DNA from: CALIZF01 sp046292445
GTDB taxonomy: Bacteria > Pseudomonadota > Alphaproteobacteria > Rhodobacterales > Rhodobacteraceae
Length of the DNA stretch: 64,000 nt
Assembly (NCBI GenBank): GCA_046292445.1
Contig: JBKBQT010000013.1
Span: forward strand, 15,103-79,102
Direction: 5' to 3'
Positions within the stretch are counted from its first letter, which is position 1. Each line of letters begins with the position of its first letter. A program made the position numbers and the translations under genes. Below the pieces are notes generated by a model, which searched no databases, had not been told where the DNA came from, and was given only the letters and a program-made list of their open reading frames with translations. Positions 32,415 through 41,535 of this stretch are shown one piece after another.

Positions 32415-35056
32415 CCGTCCCCCAGCATCCCGCGCAGCTCATAGACCAGCGCAAGCGCATCGCGCGGGCTCAGCGCGTCGGGATCAACCGACCCCAGCCG
32501 CACCAGTGCCGCCGCCGCGCCTGCCGGGATCACCGGCGCGGCCGGCGTGGCGGCGCGCGGCGCGAACAGCGGAAGGTCATCGACCAGCGCCGCCCGGTCG
32601 GCCCGCCCCTCCCGGCTGCTCTTCTCGAGCTGCTCCAGAACCACCCGCGCCCGATCCACGACCGCGCGCGGCAGGCCGGCCAGGCGCGCCACCTGCACGC
32701 CATAGGATCGGTCCGCCGCACCCTGCCGCACCTCGTGCAGAAAGATCACATCCCCGTCCCATTCCTTGACCGCGACCGTCGCGTTCTCGACTCCCTCCAG
32801 CCGGCCGGCCAGCGCCGTCATCTCGTGGTAATGCGTGGCAAACAGCGCCCGGCACCGGTTGACGGCCTGCAGATGCTCGAGCACCGCCCAGGCGATCGAC
32901 AGCCCGTCCCAGGTGGCCGTGCCCCGTCCGATCTCGTCGAGGATCACCAGCGCCCGGTCGTCCGCCTGGTTGAGGATGCCCGCCGTCTCGACCATCTCGA
33001 CCATGAAGGTCGACCGTCCCCGCGCGAGGTCATCCGCCGCCCCCACCCGGCTGAACACCGCGCTGACAAGCCCGATCCGCGCCGCCGCCGCCGGCACCCA
33101 GCCCCCCGCCTGCGCGATCACCGCGATCAGCGCGTTCTGCCGCAGAAAAGTCGACTTGCCCGCCATGTTCGGCCCGGTGATGAGCCAGATCGCCGGCGTG
33201 CCCCCTTCGCTCAGGGCGCAGTCATTGGCCACGAAGGGCTGCCCGGCCCGGCGCAGCGCCCGCTCCACCACCGGGTGCCGCCCCGCCTCCACCGCGAAGG
33301 CCCGGCTGTCGTCCACCACAGGCGCGCACCAGCCCTCCTCGGCCGCGATCTCCGCCCAGCCCGCGGTCACATCGATCTCGGCCAGCGCCCGCGCCGCCTC
33401 TGCCACCGCCCCCGCCGCCGCCAGCGCCATGCCGCGCAGCCGCTCGAACACGGCCCGCTCGAGGTCGAGCGCATGGGCGGCCGCATTGACGATCCGCGTC
33501 TCCAGCGCCGCAAGCTCCAGCGTCGTGAATCGCAGCGCCTGCGCCGTGGTCTGCCGGTGCACGAACCGCCCCGACAGCGGCGGTCCGAGCATCCGCGCCC
33601 CGTGCACCGCCGTCACCTCGACGAAATATCCCAGCACGTTGTTGTGCCGGATCTTGAGCGAGGCGATCCCCGTCTCGGCCGCATACTCGCCCTGCATCGC
33701 CGCGATCACGCCGCGCGATTCGTCCCGCAGCGCCCGCGTTTCGTCGAGCTCAGGCTCCACCCCCGGCGCGACGAACCCGCCGTCCCGCAGCTGCGGCGGC
33801 GGCGCCGCGACGAGCACACGCTCCAGCTCCGCTGCCAGCGCCGCGGCCCCGCCCAGCCGCTCGGGCGCCTCGAGCAGGCCCTCTGCACCCGCCAGCAGCG
33901 CCGCCACCGCCGACGCCCCCCGCAATCCGTCGCGCAACGCCGCAAGGTCGCGCGGCCCGCCCCGGTCAAGCGCCAGCCGCGACAGCGCCCGGTCCATGTC
34001 CGGCACCCCGGCCAGCGCGTCCCGCAGCGCCCGGCGCAGCACGGCCGCCTCGACCAGCCGTCCGACCGCGCCGACCCGCGCCCGGATCTCGGCCAGATCG
34101 GTCGATGGCGCCGCCAGCCGCCGCTCCAGAAGCCGCCCGCCCCCCGCCGTCACCGTCCGGTCCACCGCGGCGATGAGCGAGCCCTCGCGCCCCCCCGCCA
34201 TCGCCGCCGTGATCTCGAGCGACCGGCGCGTCGCCGGATCGATCTGCATCGCTGCCCCCGGCGCCTCGCGCACCGGGGGCGCCAGCAGCGGCATGCGTCC
34301 CCGTTGCGTCAGCTCCAGATACTGCACCAGCGCGCCGAGCGCGGCGACCTCGGCCCGACCGAACGCGCCGAACCCCTCAAGCCCCGAAACCCCATAAGCC
34401 GCGCAGATCCGCCGTTCTGCCGACACGCTGTCGAAAGCCGATCGCCCCAGCGGTGTCGTCGTCACCCCAAGCTCGTCCGCCAGCGCCTCGACCCCCCGAT
34501 CCCCCGCCTCGCTCACCAGTAGCTCGCGTGGCGCCAGCCGCGCCAACATCGCCGGCAGCCGCGCCCGACCCATGGGCGCAACGCGCATGTCTCCAGTGGA
34601 AATATCCACCCAGGCCAGCGCCCCCTCGTCCCGCACTTCGGCCCAGGCGCACAACCAGTTCGCCCGCCGCGCCTCGAGCAGCGTATCCTCGGTCAGCGTC
34701 CCCGGCGTCATGATCCGCACGATCTCGCGCCGCACCACCGCCTTGGCCCCGCGCTTCCTGGCCGCTGCCGGATCCTCCACCTGTTCGGCGATGGCGACGC
34801 GAAACCCTTTGCCGATCAGCGCCATGAGGTATCCCTCGGCCGAGACCACCGGCACGCCGCACATCGGGATATCCTGTCCGAGGTGCAGCCCCCGCTTGGT
34901 CAGCGCGATATCGAGCGCGGCCGCGGCGGCCACCGCATCGTCAAAGAACATCTCGTAGAAATCGCCCATCCGGTAGAACAGGATCGCATCGGGCACTTCG
35001 GCCTTGATCGCCAGATACTGCGCCATCATCGGCGTTGCGCCATCATCTGCGCCCAA
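32411..35056 (-). CDS. mutS: DNA mismatch repair protein MutS
   Basis: MutS recognises mismatches and recruits MutL. The protein of about 881 residues has the mismatch-binding motif FYRMGDFYEMFFDDA, the connector and lever domains, the Walker A GPNMAGKST, LDEIGRGTATWDG (Walker B) and the ATPase segment ALFATHYHEM. The start is uncertain. TTG at 35056 follows a GGGGGA ribosome-binding site and gives MGADDGATPMMAQY; ATG codons at 35029 and 35026 have no visible site. Convergent with grpE. Confidence 0.95.
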   Translation of the reverse strand: MGADDGATPMMAQYLAIKAEVPDAILFYRMGDFYEMFFDDAVAAAAALDIALTKRGLHLGQDIPMCGVPVVSAEGYLMALIGKGFRVAIAEQVEDPAAARKRGAKAVVRREIVRIMTPGTLTEDTLLEARRANWLCAWAEVRDEGALAWVDISTGDMRVAPMGRARLPAMLARLAPRELLVSEAGDRGVEALADELGVTTTPLGRSAFDSVSAERRICAAYGVSGLEGFGAFGRAEVAALGALVQYLELTQRGRMPLLAPPVREAPGAAMQIDPATRRSLEITAAMAGGREGSLIAAVDRTVTAGGGRLLERRLAAPSTDLAEIRARVGAVGRLVEAAVLRRALRDALAGVPDMDRALSRLALDRGGPRDLAALRDGLRGASAVAALLAGAEGLLEAPERLGGAAALAAELERVLVAAPPPQLRDGGFVAPGVEPELDETRALRDESRGVIAAMQGEYAAETGIASLKIRHNNVLGYFVEVTAVHGARMLGPPLSGRFVHRQTTAQALRFTTLELAALETRIVNAAAHALDLERAVFERLRGMALAAAGAVAEAARALAEIDVTAGWAEIAAEEGWCAPVVDDSRAFAVEAGRHPVVERALRRAGQPFVANDCALSEGGTPAIWLITGPNMAGKSTFLRQNALIAVIAQAGGWVPAAAARIGLVSAVFSRVGAADDLARGRSTFMVEMVETAGILNQADDRALVILDEIGRGTATWDGLSIAWAVLEHLQAVNRCRALFATHYHEMTALAGRLEGVENATVAVKEWDGDVIFLHEVRQGAADRSYGVQVARLAGLPRAVVDRARVVLEQLEKSSREGRADRAALVDDLPLFAPRAATPAAPVIPAGAAAALVRLGSVDPDALSPRDALALVYELRGMLGDG

Positions 35057-35165
35057 GGCACATCCCCCGTCCGTTTCGCGCGACCCTAACGGCCCCCCGC
35101 CACCCCCGCAAACGCCTTGTCCGCGGCTGCGGGCCCGCGCTACGCTCCCCCGAAAGGGCGGCGCC

Positions 35166-36020
35166 ATGACCATCTATTGCTTCGGCTCGATCAATCTCGA
35201 TCACACTTACCGCGTCCCCCACATCCCCGCCCCGGGCGAGACGCTGGCGGCCATCAGCCATGCCACCGGCCTTGGCGGCAAGGGCGCGAACCAGTCGGTC
35301 GCCGCCGCCCGCGCCGGCGCCACGGTCCGCCACATCGGCGCCGTCGGCCCGGACGGCGGCTGGGCCGTGGGGCAACTCGCCGGATACGGCGTCGATACCG
35401 CACACATCGCGACGGTGGCGGCGGCCACCGGCCACGCCATCATCGCCGTGGACGACCGGGGCGAGAACGCCATCGTCATCCACCCCGGCGCCAACCGCGC
35501 CCAGTCCCCCGCCGCCATCGCCGCCGCACTGGCAACCGCCCGGCCCGGCGACACGCTCCTGATCCAGAACGAAACCGATCGGCAGGCGGAAGCCGCCGCG
35601 CAGGCCGCCGCGCTCGGCCTGCGCGTGATCTATGCCGCCGCGCCGTTCGAGGCCGCCGCAGCGGCTGCCGTCCTGCCGCATGCGGCGATCCTGATCCTCA
35701 ACGCCATCGAGGCGGCACAGCTTGCCGCCTCCGGCATCGCCCCCGCCTGCACGATGGTCGTCACCCGCGGCGCTGAGGGCGCCGACTGGATCGCGCCCGG
35801 CCAGCCCTCGCTCCGCGTCGCCGCATTTCCGGTGACCCCGACGGATACCACCGGTGCGGGCGACTGCTTCACCGGCACGCTCGCCGCCGCCCTCGACGCC
35901 GGCCTGCCCGCCGCCGAGGCGATGCGCCGCGCCGCCGCCGCCGCCGCGATCCAGGTCACCCGTCCCGGCACCGCCCAGGCCATGCCGACAGCGGCCGAGG
36001 TTGATGCCCTGCTTGCCTGA
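35166..36020 (+). CDS. PfkB family sugar kinase (ribokinase-like)
   Basis: A 284-residue kinase starting MTIYCFGSINLDHTYRVPH. Family signatures are GGKGANQSVAAAR (PfkB motif 1), the anion hole and catalytic base in DTTGAGDCFTG (motif 2), and late NAIEA. It phosphorylates a sugar or nucleoside with ATP; ribose is the commonest substrate for this architecture, but I see nothing that proves it and no sugar transporter is adjacent. The stop abuts the convergent msrA stop with no gap. Confidence 0.85.
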   Translation: MTIYCFGSINLDHTYRVPHIPAPGETLAAISHATGLGGKGANQSVAAARAGATVRHIGAVGPDGGWAVGQLAGYGVDTAHIATVAAATGHAIIAVDDRGENAIVIHPGANRAQSPAAIAAALATARPGDTLLIQNETDRQAEAAAQAAALGLRVIYAAAPFEAAAAAAVLPHAAILILNAIEAAQLAASGIAPACTMVVTRGAEGADWIAPGQPSLRVAAFPVTPTDTTGAGDCFTGTLAAALDAGLPAAEAMRRAAAAAAIQVTRPGTAQAMPTAAEVDALLA

Positions 36021-36647
36021 TCACTTCGCCGCAAACGGCGCTGCGGCGCCCCAGAGGTCCAGCACCCGCCCATCCCGGCCGCAAGCCGCACGGTAAAGCT
36101 GATAGGCCGCCGCTTTGCGCCGTGGCCCGAACCGGGTCAGGATCAGGTCATCCGACTTGTAATAGTTCTGGTGGTAATCCTCCGCCGGCCAGAACGGCCC
36201 GGCCTCGAGGATCGGCGTGACGATGCGCTTGCCCAGCGCCTGCTGCGCCTCGGCCTTCGCCGCCTCGGCGATGCCCCGCTGTCGTGCGTCGAGCGGAAAG
36301 ATCGCGGTCCGGTAGCTGTCGCCCCGGTCGCAGAACTGCCCGCCCGCATCGGTCGGGTTCACGCTGCGAAAGAAGATATGCAGGATCCGGTCATAGCCGA
36401 TGACCGCCGGATCGAACCGGATTTCCACCGCCTCGTAATGCCCGGTGCGCCCGCCCGTAACCTGCGCATAGGTCGGGTTCGCCACCGTACCGCCGGTATA
36501 GCCCGACACGACATCGATCACCCCCGGCACGCTCTCGAAATCCGCCTCGACGCACCAGAAGCATCCCCCGGCCACGATCGCGCGTTCCTCGGCCGCCGCT
36601 GCTGCACTGGCCCAGACCGCCAGCACCAAGGCCATCATCCACCGCAT
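36021..36647 (-). CDS. msrA: Peptide-methionine (S)-S-oxide reductase MsrA, exported
   Basis: MsrA reduces the S-epimer of methionine sulfoxide in proteins. The 208-residue form from the ATG at 36647 begins with a signal peptide (MRWMMALVLAVWASAAAAAEE), which places it in the periplasm; an in-frame ATG at 36668 would bury it. The catalytic GGCFWCVEADF follows directly, with TGHYEAVEI and FWPAEDYHQNYY later. Additional cysteines near the end (ACGRDG) could act as resolving residues. Confidence 0.93.
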   Translation of the reverse strand: MRWMMALVLAVWASAAAAAEERAIVAGGCFWCVEADFESVPGVIDVVSGYTGGTVANPTYAQVTGGRTGHYEAVEIRFDPAVIGYDRILHIFFRSVNPTDAGGQFCDRGDSYRTAIFPLDARQRGIAEAAKAEAQQALGKRIVTPILEAGPFWPAEDYHQNYYKSDDLILTRFGPRRKAAAYQLYRAACGRDGRVLDLWGAAAPFAAK

Positions 36648-36722
36648 CGCATCCTCCGTCCTGAACACCGCCCTTTAACCCCCTTCGCCCCCCGGCTAGC
36701 CTCACGTTACAGGGAGGCGCCG

Positions 36723-37640
36723 ATGACAGCCGGAACCGAAACCGAAGACACCTTCAGCCACGCCGCCGAAGAGGATGCGCGCAACGAACACCTGTTGCTC
36801 TGGGTCAACGGCCGGATCCTCCCCAAGGCACAGGCCGTCGTGTCGGTCTATGATTCGGGCTTCATGCTCGGCGATGGCGTGTGGGAGGGGCTGCGCCTCT
36901 ACGATGGCCGCTGGGCCTTTCTGGACGACCACCTCGACCGCCTGTTCGAGGCCGCCAGGGCCGTCGACCTCGCCATCGGCCTGACGCGCGATCAGGTCGC
37001 CCGGGCCCTCGCCGAGACCCAGGCCGCCAACGGGATGACGACCGACGTCCACGCCCGCCTCATGGTCACGCGCGGCGTCAAGACCCGGCCGTTCCAGCAC
37101 CCCCGGCTCAGCCGGCAGGGGCCGACCATGGTCATCATCATGGAACATTCGCGCCCGCGCATCCCGCGCCCGATCCGCCTCGCCACCGTGCCCCATATCC
37201 GCGGCCTGCCGATGACGCAGGACCCCAAGCTCAACTCCCATTCCAAGCTCAACTGCATCCTCGCCTGCATCGCCGCCGAAAAGGCCGGCGCGGACGAGGC
37301 GCTGATGCTTGACATCCACGGCTTCGTGAACACGACCAACGCCTGCAACATCTTCATCGTCCGCAAGGGCGCGGTCTGGACCTCGACGGGCGACTACTGC
37401 ATGAACGGGATCACCCGCGCCAAGGTCATCGACCTCTGCCGCGCGAACGGCATCCCGGTGTTCGAGCGCAATTTCTCGCTGGTCGATGCCTATGGCGCGG
37501 ACGAGGCGTTCCTGACCGGCACGTTCGGCGCCCAGACGCCGGTCGGCATGATCGACGGCCGGGTGATCGGGACCGGGCAGATGGGGCCGGTGACCGAACG
37601 GATCCGGGGCCTCTACAGGGCGCTGGTGATGGCGCCATGA
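36723..37640 (+). CDS. Class IV aminotransferase (branched-chain/D-amino acid type)
   Basis: A PLP enzyme of 305 residues. It has the fold-type IV features LWVNGRILPKAQAVVSVYDSGF, GDGVWEGLRLYDG, and the PLP lysine in NSHSKLNCILA; EALMLDIHGFV and NGITRAKVI are typical for the branched-chain and D-alanine aminotransferase group. The exact substrate cannot be set from the sequence. The ATG at 36723 is chosen because the earlier open frame is antisense to msrA. It overlaps the sulfotransferase-like gene by 4 bases. Confidence 0.85.
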   Translation: MTAGTETEDTFSHAAEEDARNEHLLLWVNGRILPKAQAVVSVYDSGFMLGDGVWEGLRLYDGRWAFLDDHLDRLFEAARAVDLAIGLTRDQVARALAETQAANGMTTDVHARLMVTRGVKTRPFQHPRLSRQGPTMVIIMEHSRPRIPRPIRLATVPHIRGLPMTQDPKLNSHSKLNCILACIAAEKAGADEALMLDIHGFVNTTNACNIFIVRKGAVWTSTGDYCMNGITRAKVIDLCRANGIPVFERNFSLVDAYGADEAFLTGTFGAQTPVGMIDGRVIGTGQMGPVTERIRGLYRALVMAP

Positions 37641-38380
37641 GCGAACCCGTCCGCATCTCCCTGTGGTCCGGTCCGCGGAACCTCTCGACCGCGCTGATGT
37701 ATGCCTTTGCCGCCCGCGGCGATTGCGCGGTGGCGGACGAGCCGTTCTATGCCGCCTATCTCGCCGCCAGCGGCGTGCAGCATCCGATGCAGGCCGCGAT
37801 CCTCGCCGCCCAGCCGACCGACCCGGAAGCGGCGGCGGCCTTCTGCGCGGGCCAACCGCCGGACGGCAAGCCGCTGTTCTACCTCAAACAGATGACGCAT
37901 CACATGCTGCCCGGCTTTCCCACCCGCTGGATGGCCGCCTGCCGCCACGCCTTCCTGATCCGCCACCCGGCCCGCGTCATCGCCAGCTATGCCGCCAAGC
38001 GCGAATCGCCGTCGCTGGACGATCTCGGCTTTCCGCAGCAGGCCGCGCTGTTCGATGCGGTCTGCGACCTGGCCGGCACCGCGCCCCCGGTGATCGACAG
38101 CGCCGCGATCCGCGCCAATCCGCGCGCCGCGCTCGCCGCGCTTTGCGCTGCGCTCGGGATCGGCTTCACGGTCCGGATGCTGCATTGGCCGGCGGGGCCC
38201 AAGCCCTTCGACGGCGTCTGGGCACCGCACTGGTATGGCGCCGTCCACCGCTCCACCGGAATCGACGCCCCCGAGGGGCCGCTGCCTCTGCTCACCGGCG
38301 ATCACGCGCGGCTGGCTGAGGCGGCGATGCCGGTCTATGCGCGCCTTGCCGCACATGCGCTCGCACCACAGGGCGGATGA
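37637..38380 (+). CDS. Sulfotransferase-like P-loop protein
   Basis: A 247-residue soluble protein. The N-terminus WSGPRNLSTALMYAFAAR resembles the 5'-phosphosulfate-binding loop of PAPS sulfotransferases, and FLIRHPARVIASYAAKR matches the 3'-phosphate site RxPxxxxxS. Both are expected for a sulfotransferase fold. No catalytic histidine is evident to me. It is translationally coupled to the class IV aminotransferase, which suggests the two act on a common substrate. Function is otherwise unknown. Confidence 0.7.
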   Translation: MSEPVRISLWSGPRNLSTALMYAFAARGDCAVADEPFYAAYLAASGVQHPMQAAILAAQPTDPEAAAAFCAGQPPDGKPLFYLKQMTHHMLPGFPTRWMAACRHAFLIRHPARVIASYAAKRESPSLDDLGFPQQAALFDAVCDLAGTAPPVIDSAAIRANPRAALAALCAALGIGFTVRMLHWPAGPKPFDGVWAPHWYGAVHRSTGIDAPEGPLPLLTGDHARLAEAAMPVYARLAAHALAPQGG

Positions 38381-38384
38381 GTTC

Positions 38385-38437
38385 GGGCGGGAGTGAGAGG
38401 GGGCGCGGTGCAGCACCCCCTGCATGGCGCCCCGCCC
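38385..38437. terminator. Nested inverted repeats between convergent genes
   Basis: GGGCGGG (38385-38391) can pair with CCCGCCC (38431-38437), or GGGGCGC (38400-38406) with GCGCCCC (38427-38433); inside is a small GGTGC/GCACC stem. The repeats fill the gap between the sulfotransferase-like gene and argG. There is no T run, so this may be a bidirectional transcription end but is not a classic intrinsic terminator. Confidence 0.35.
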
Positions 38438-38440
38438 GCC

Positions 38441-39676
38441 TCAGCCGCCCGCCACCCGCCGATTGCGCGCCGCGATCAGCCGCAGGCGCAGCGCGTTCAG
38501 CCGGATGAATCCCGCCGCGTCCTTCTGGTCATAGGCGCCGGCATCAGCCTCGAAGGTCACGTGCCGCTCGCTGTAAAGGCTGTGGTCCGACCACCGCGCC
38601 ACCACCCGCGCCGAGCCCTTGTAGAGCTTGAGCCGCACCGTCCCCGTCACATGCGTCTGGCTCCGGTCGATCAGCGCCTGCAGCATCTCGCGTTCCGGCG
38701 AATACCAGAACCCGTTGTAGATCAGTTCCGCATAGCGCGGCATCAGGCTGTCCTTGAGATGCCCGGCACCGGCATCCAGCGTGATCTGCTCGATCCCCCG
38801 ATGCGCCTCGAGCAAGATCGTGCCGCCCGGCGTCTCGTAAAGCCCCCGCGACTTCATCCCGACGAACCGGTTCTCGACCAGATCGAGCAGCCCGATCCCG
38901 TGTTTCGCGCCCAGTTCGTTCAACCGCGTCAGCACCATCGCAGGCGACAGCGCCGCGCCGTTGACGGCCACCGCATCACCGCGCGCGAAGGTAATCTCGA
39001 CCATCTCGGGCGTACCGGGCGCGTCCTCGACCGCGACGATGCGCTGTGCGACGTAATCGGGCGGCTCGACCCCCGGATCCTCGAGCACCTTGCCCTCGGA
39101 CGAGGTGTGCAGAAGGTTCGCATCCACCGAAAACGGCGCCTCGCCGCGCTTGTCCTTGGCGATCGGGATCTGATGCGCCTCGGCAAAGGCCAGCAGGTCC
39201 GACCGGCTTGCCAGGTTCCACTCCCGCCAGGGCGCGATCACCCGCAGCGCCGGGTCGAGCGCGGCGACGGTCAGCTCGAAACGCACCTGATCGTTGCCCT
39301 TGCCGGTCGCGCCATGCGCCACCGCATCGGCGCCGGTTTCCTGCGCGATCTCGGCCAGCCGCTTGGCGATGAGCGGGCGGGCGATCGAGGTGCCGAGCAG
39401 ATAGAGCCCCTCATAGACCGCATTCGCCCGGAACATCGGGAACACGAAGTCGCGCACGAATTCCTCGCGCAGATCCTCGATGTAGATGTTCGCCGGGTCG
39501 ATGCCGAGCTGCACCGCCTTGGCCCGCGCCGGCTCCAGCTCCTCGCCCTGGCCGAGATCGGCGGTGAAGGTGACGACCTCGCAGCCGTATTCCGTCTGCA
39601 GCCACTTGAGGATGATCGACGTGTCGAGCCCCCCGGAATAGGCAAGGACGACCTTCTTGGGCGCGGGCATGGGCAT
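38441..39676 (-). CDS. argG: Argininosuccinate synthase
   Basis: ArgG joins citrulline and aspartate using ATP in arginine synthesis. The 411-residue protein has the PP-loop AYSGGLDTSIIL near the start, FTADLGQGEE, ARPLIAKR, AHGATGKGNDQVRFE and SLYSERHVTFE. It may begin at 39676 (MPMPAPKK) or two codons later. It is divergent from ilvA, with 135 bases between them that contain a GC-rich hairpin. Confidence 0.97.
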   Translation of the reverse strand: MPMPAPKKVVLAYSGGLDTSIILKWLQTEYGCEVVTFTADLGQGEELEPARAKAVQLGIDPANIYIEDLREEFVRDFVFPMFRANAVYEGLYLLGTSIARPLIAKRLAEIAQETGADAVAHGATGKGNDQVRFELTVAALDPALRVIAPWREWNLASRSDLLAFAEAHQIPIAKDKRGEAPFSVDANLLHTSSEGKVLEDPGVEPPDYVAQRIVAVEDAPGTPEMVEITFARGDAVAVNGAALSPAMVLTRLNELGAKHGIGLLDLVENRFVGMKSRGLYETPGGTILLEAHRGIEQITLDAGAGHLKDSLMPRYAELIYNGFWYSPEREMLQALIDRSQTHVTGTVRLKLYKGSARVVARWSDHSLYSERHVTFEADAGAYDQKDAAGFIRLNALRLRLIAARNRRVAGG

Positions 39677-39701
39677 CTCCGGTCTGGGGCGGATTGTGAC
39701 G

Positions 39702-39728
39702 GCAGGGGTCTATTGGCTTTTCCCCTGC
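39702..39728. promoter_or_regulatory. 7-bp hairpin in the argG-ilvA gap
   Basis: GCAGGGG (39702-39708) and CCCCTGC (39722-39728) flank the T-rich 13-base loop. It lies between two divergent amino-acid genes and could be an operator, or part of the argG leader. I cannot tell which, and its role is not shown. Confidence 0.25.
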
Positions 39729-39811
39729 GCTGCAACGTGCCTGCGCGCCTGACGCATTGCCGCCGGCCCCTGCAGCCGCTATCGCAGGAAAACCCTGTCC
39801 GGATACCCGCC

Positions 39812-41050
39812 ATGCCAGACTTCGCCCGCGCCGCCGAGGCCACAACTGCCGCCCTGCGCGATCTATTCCCCGCGACCCCGCTGCAGCGCAACGATCACCT
39901 CTCGACGCGCTTCGGCGCCGAGATCTGGCTCAAGCGCGAGGATCTGAGCCCCGTGCGCAGCTACAAGCTGCGCGGGGCGTTCAACGCGATGCGCAAGCGC
40001 GTGCCGGCCACGCGCCATTTCGTCTGCGCGAGCGCGGGCAACCATGCGCAGGGGGTGGCCTATGCCTGCCGGCACTTCGGCGTGCGGGGCACGATCTTCA
40101 TGCCGGTCACCACGCCGCAGCAGAAGATCGACAAGACCCGCATGTTCGGCAACGGCGCGGTCGAGATCGTGCTGACGGGCGACTATTTCGACCAGACGCT
40201 GGCCGCCGCGCAGGCGCATTGCGCGGCCGAGCGCGCGCATTTCCTGTCGCCGTTCGACGACGCGGACGTGATCGAGGGGCAGGCCTCGGTGGGGGTAGAG
40301 CTGCTCGCGCAACTCGGCCGGGCGCCCGATCTCGTGGTCCTGCCGGTGGGCGGCGGCGGGCTGTCGGCCGGTGTCACGCGGTATCTTCACGCCGCAGCGC
40401 CCGGCACGCGGTTCGTCTTCGTCGAACCCGAGGGCGGCGCCAGCCTGACCGCCGCGCTGGCCGCGGGTGCGCCGGTGACGCTGCCGCGGGTGAACAGCTT
40501 TGTCGATGGTGCCGCCGTGGCGCGGGTCGGCGCGCTGACCTTCGCCGCGCTGCGCGATGTGGCGCCGGCGGATGTTCTGGCCGCACCCGAGGACCGGATC
40601 TGCGTGACGATGCTCGAGATGCTGAACGTCGAGGGGATCGTGCTGGAGCCTGCAGGCGCGCTCTCGGTCGATGTGTTGCCCGAGCTTCGGGACCGGATCG
40701 CGGGGCGGACGGTGGTCTGCGTGACCTCGGGCGGGAATTTCGACTTCGAGCGGCTGCCGGAGGTCAAGGAACGCGCCATGCGCCACGCCGGCCTCAAGAA
40801 ATACTTCATCCTGCGCATGCCGCAGCGGCCCGGTGCGCTGCGCGAGTTTCTCGGGATGCTGGGCCCGGATGACGATATCGCGCGGTTCGAATATCTCAAG
40901 AAATCGGCCCGCAACTTCGGATCGGTCCTGATCGGGATCGAGACGCGGAATGCCGCGAACTTCGACCGGCTCGTGCAGAAGCTGGATGCCGCCGCCTTTT
41001 CGTTCCGCGACATCACACGGGACGAGACGCTCGCCGAATTCCTGATCTGA
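39812..41050 (+). CDS. ilvA: Threonine ammonia-lyase
   Basis: IlvA deaminates threonine to 2-oxobutanoate, the first step of isoleucine synthesis. The 412-residue protein has the PLP lysine Lys52 in VRSYKLRGAFNAM, ASAGNHAQGVAYAC, the glycine loop VGGGGLSAG and a C-terminal ACT-like part from YFILRMPQRPGALREF. It is the short form with one regulatory domain, about 100 residues less than E. coli IlvA. The ATG at 39812 is chosen by the family start. Confidence 0.94.
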   Translation: MPDFARAAEATTAALRDLFPATPLQRNDHLSTRFGAEIWLKREDLSPVRSYKLRGAFNAMRKRVPATRHFVCASAGNHAQGVAYACRHFGVRGTIFMPVTTPQQKIDKTRMFGNGAVEIVLTGDYFDQTLAAAQAHCAAERAHFLSPFDDADVIEGQASVGVELLAQLGRAPDLVVLPVGGGGLSAGVTRYLHAAAPGTRFVFVEPEGGASLTAALAAGAPVTLPRVNSFVDGAAVARVGALTFAALRDVAPADVLAAPEDRICVTMLEMLNVEGIVLEPAGALSVDVLPELRDRIAGRTVVCVTSGGNFDFERLPEVKERAMRHAGLKKYFILRMPQRPGALREFLGMLGPDDDIARFEYLKKSARNFGSVLIGIETRNAANFDRLVQKLDAAAFSFRDITRDETLAEFLI

Positions 41051-41055
41051 GGCCC

Positions 41056-41400
41056 TCAGCCGGCGGCGCGGCGCGTATCCGGTTCGGCGATGCCGTCAAG
41101 GAACGCGGCGCGGCTCTCTGCATAGACGGATGCGACAAGGCCGAGGTCCACACCGGCGGCGCCACCGGCCGCTGCGGCGCGTTCACCGTCGTCGCACAGG
41201 CGCGCGAGCGCCTCGAACCCGAGGTTGAGCGCGCTGCCGCGCAGGAAGTGCAGCGCCGCCTCGAGCCCGTCGGCAGACGTCGCCGCGGCAATGCGGGCCA
41301 CAGCCTCGTCTGCCTCCTCGAGGAACAGCGCGACCACTTCGCGGAAACCGTCCGCGCCGATCTCGTTCCGCAGCGCTTCGGCGCGTGCCCAGTCGATCAT
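41056..41400 (-). CDS. Hpt domain phosphotransfer protein
   Basis: A 114-residue single-domain protein. The Hpt motif LHFLRGSALNLGF contains the phospho-accepting histidine, and the rest is alpha-helical. It would carry phosphate between receivers in a phosphorelay. It is divergent from a receiver-PP2C gene 136 bases away, which may be its partner. No histidine kinase is in the window. Start at 41400 (MIDWARAEAL). Confidence 0.85.
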   Translation of the reverse strand: MIDWARAEALRNEIGADGFREVVALFLEEADEAVARIAAATSADGLEAALHFLRGSALNLGFEALARLCDDGERAAAAGGAAGVDLGLVASVYAESRAAFLDGIAEPDTRRAAG

Positions 41401-41535
41401 CGTCCACCCCTGCATCCGGCGGATGCGTGCTGCCCGAGGCGCAATGTCGCCGCGCCCAGCTTAACGCCCCGTAACCGGCCCGCGGCGCTTCGCGAGCAAT
41501 TCTATGCTTCACCCTAGCTTAATCCACTCAGGCGA

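Noticed and set aside
32735..34522. Long plus-strand open frames inside mutS
   Set aside because: Arg/Pro/His-rich shadows antisense to a complete MutS with all motifs.
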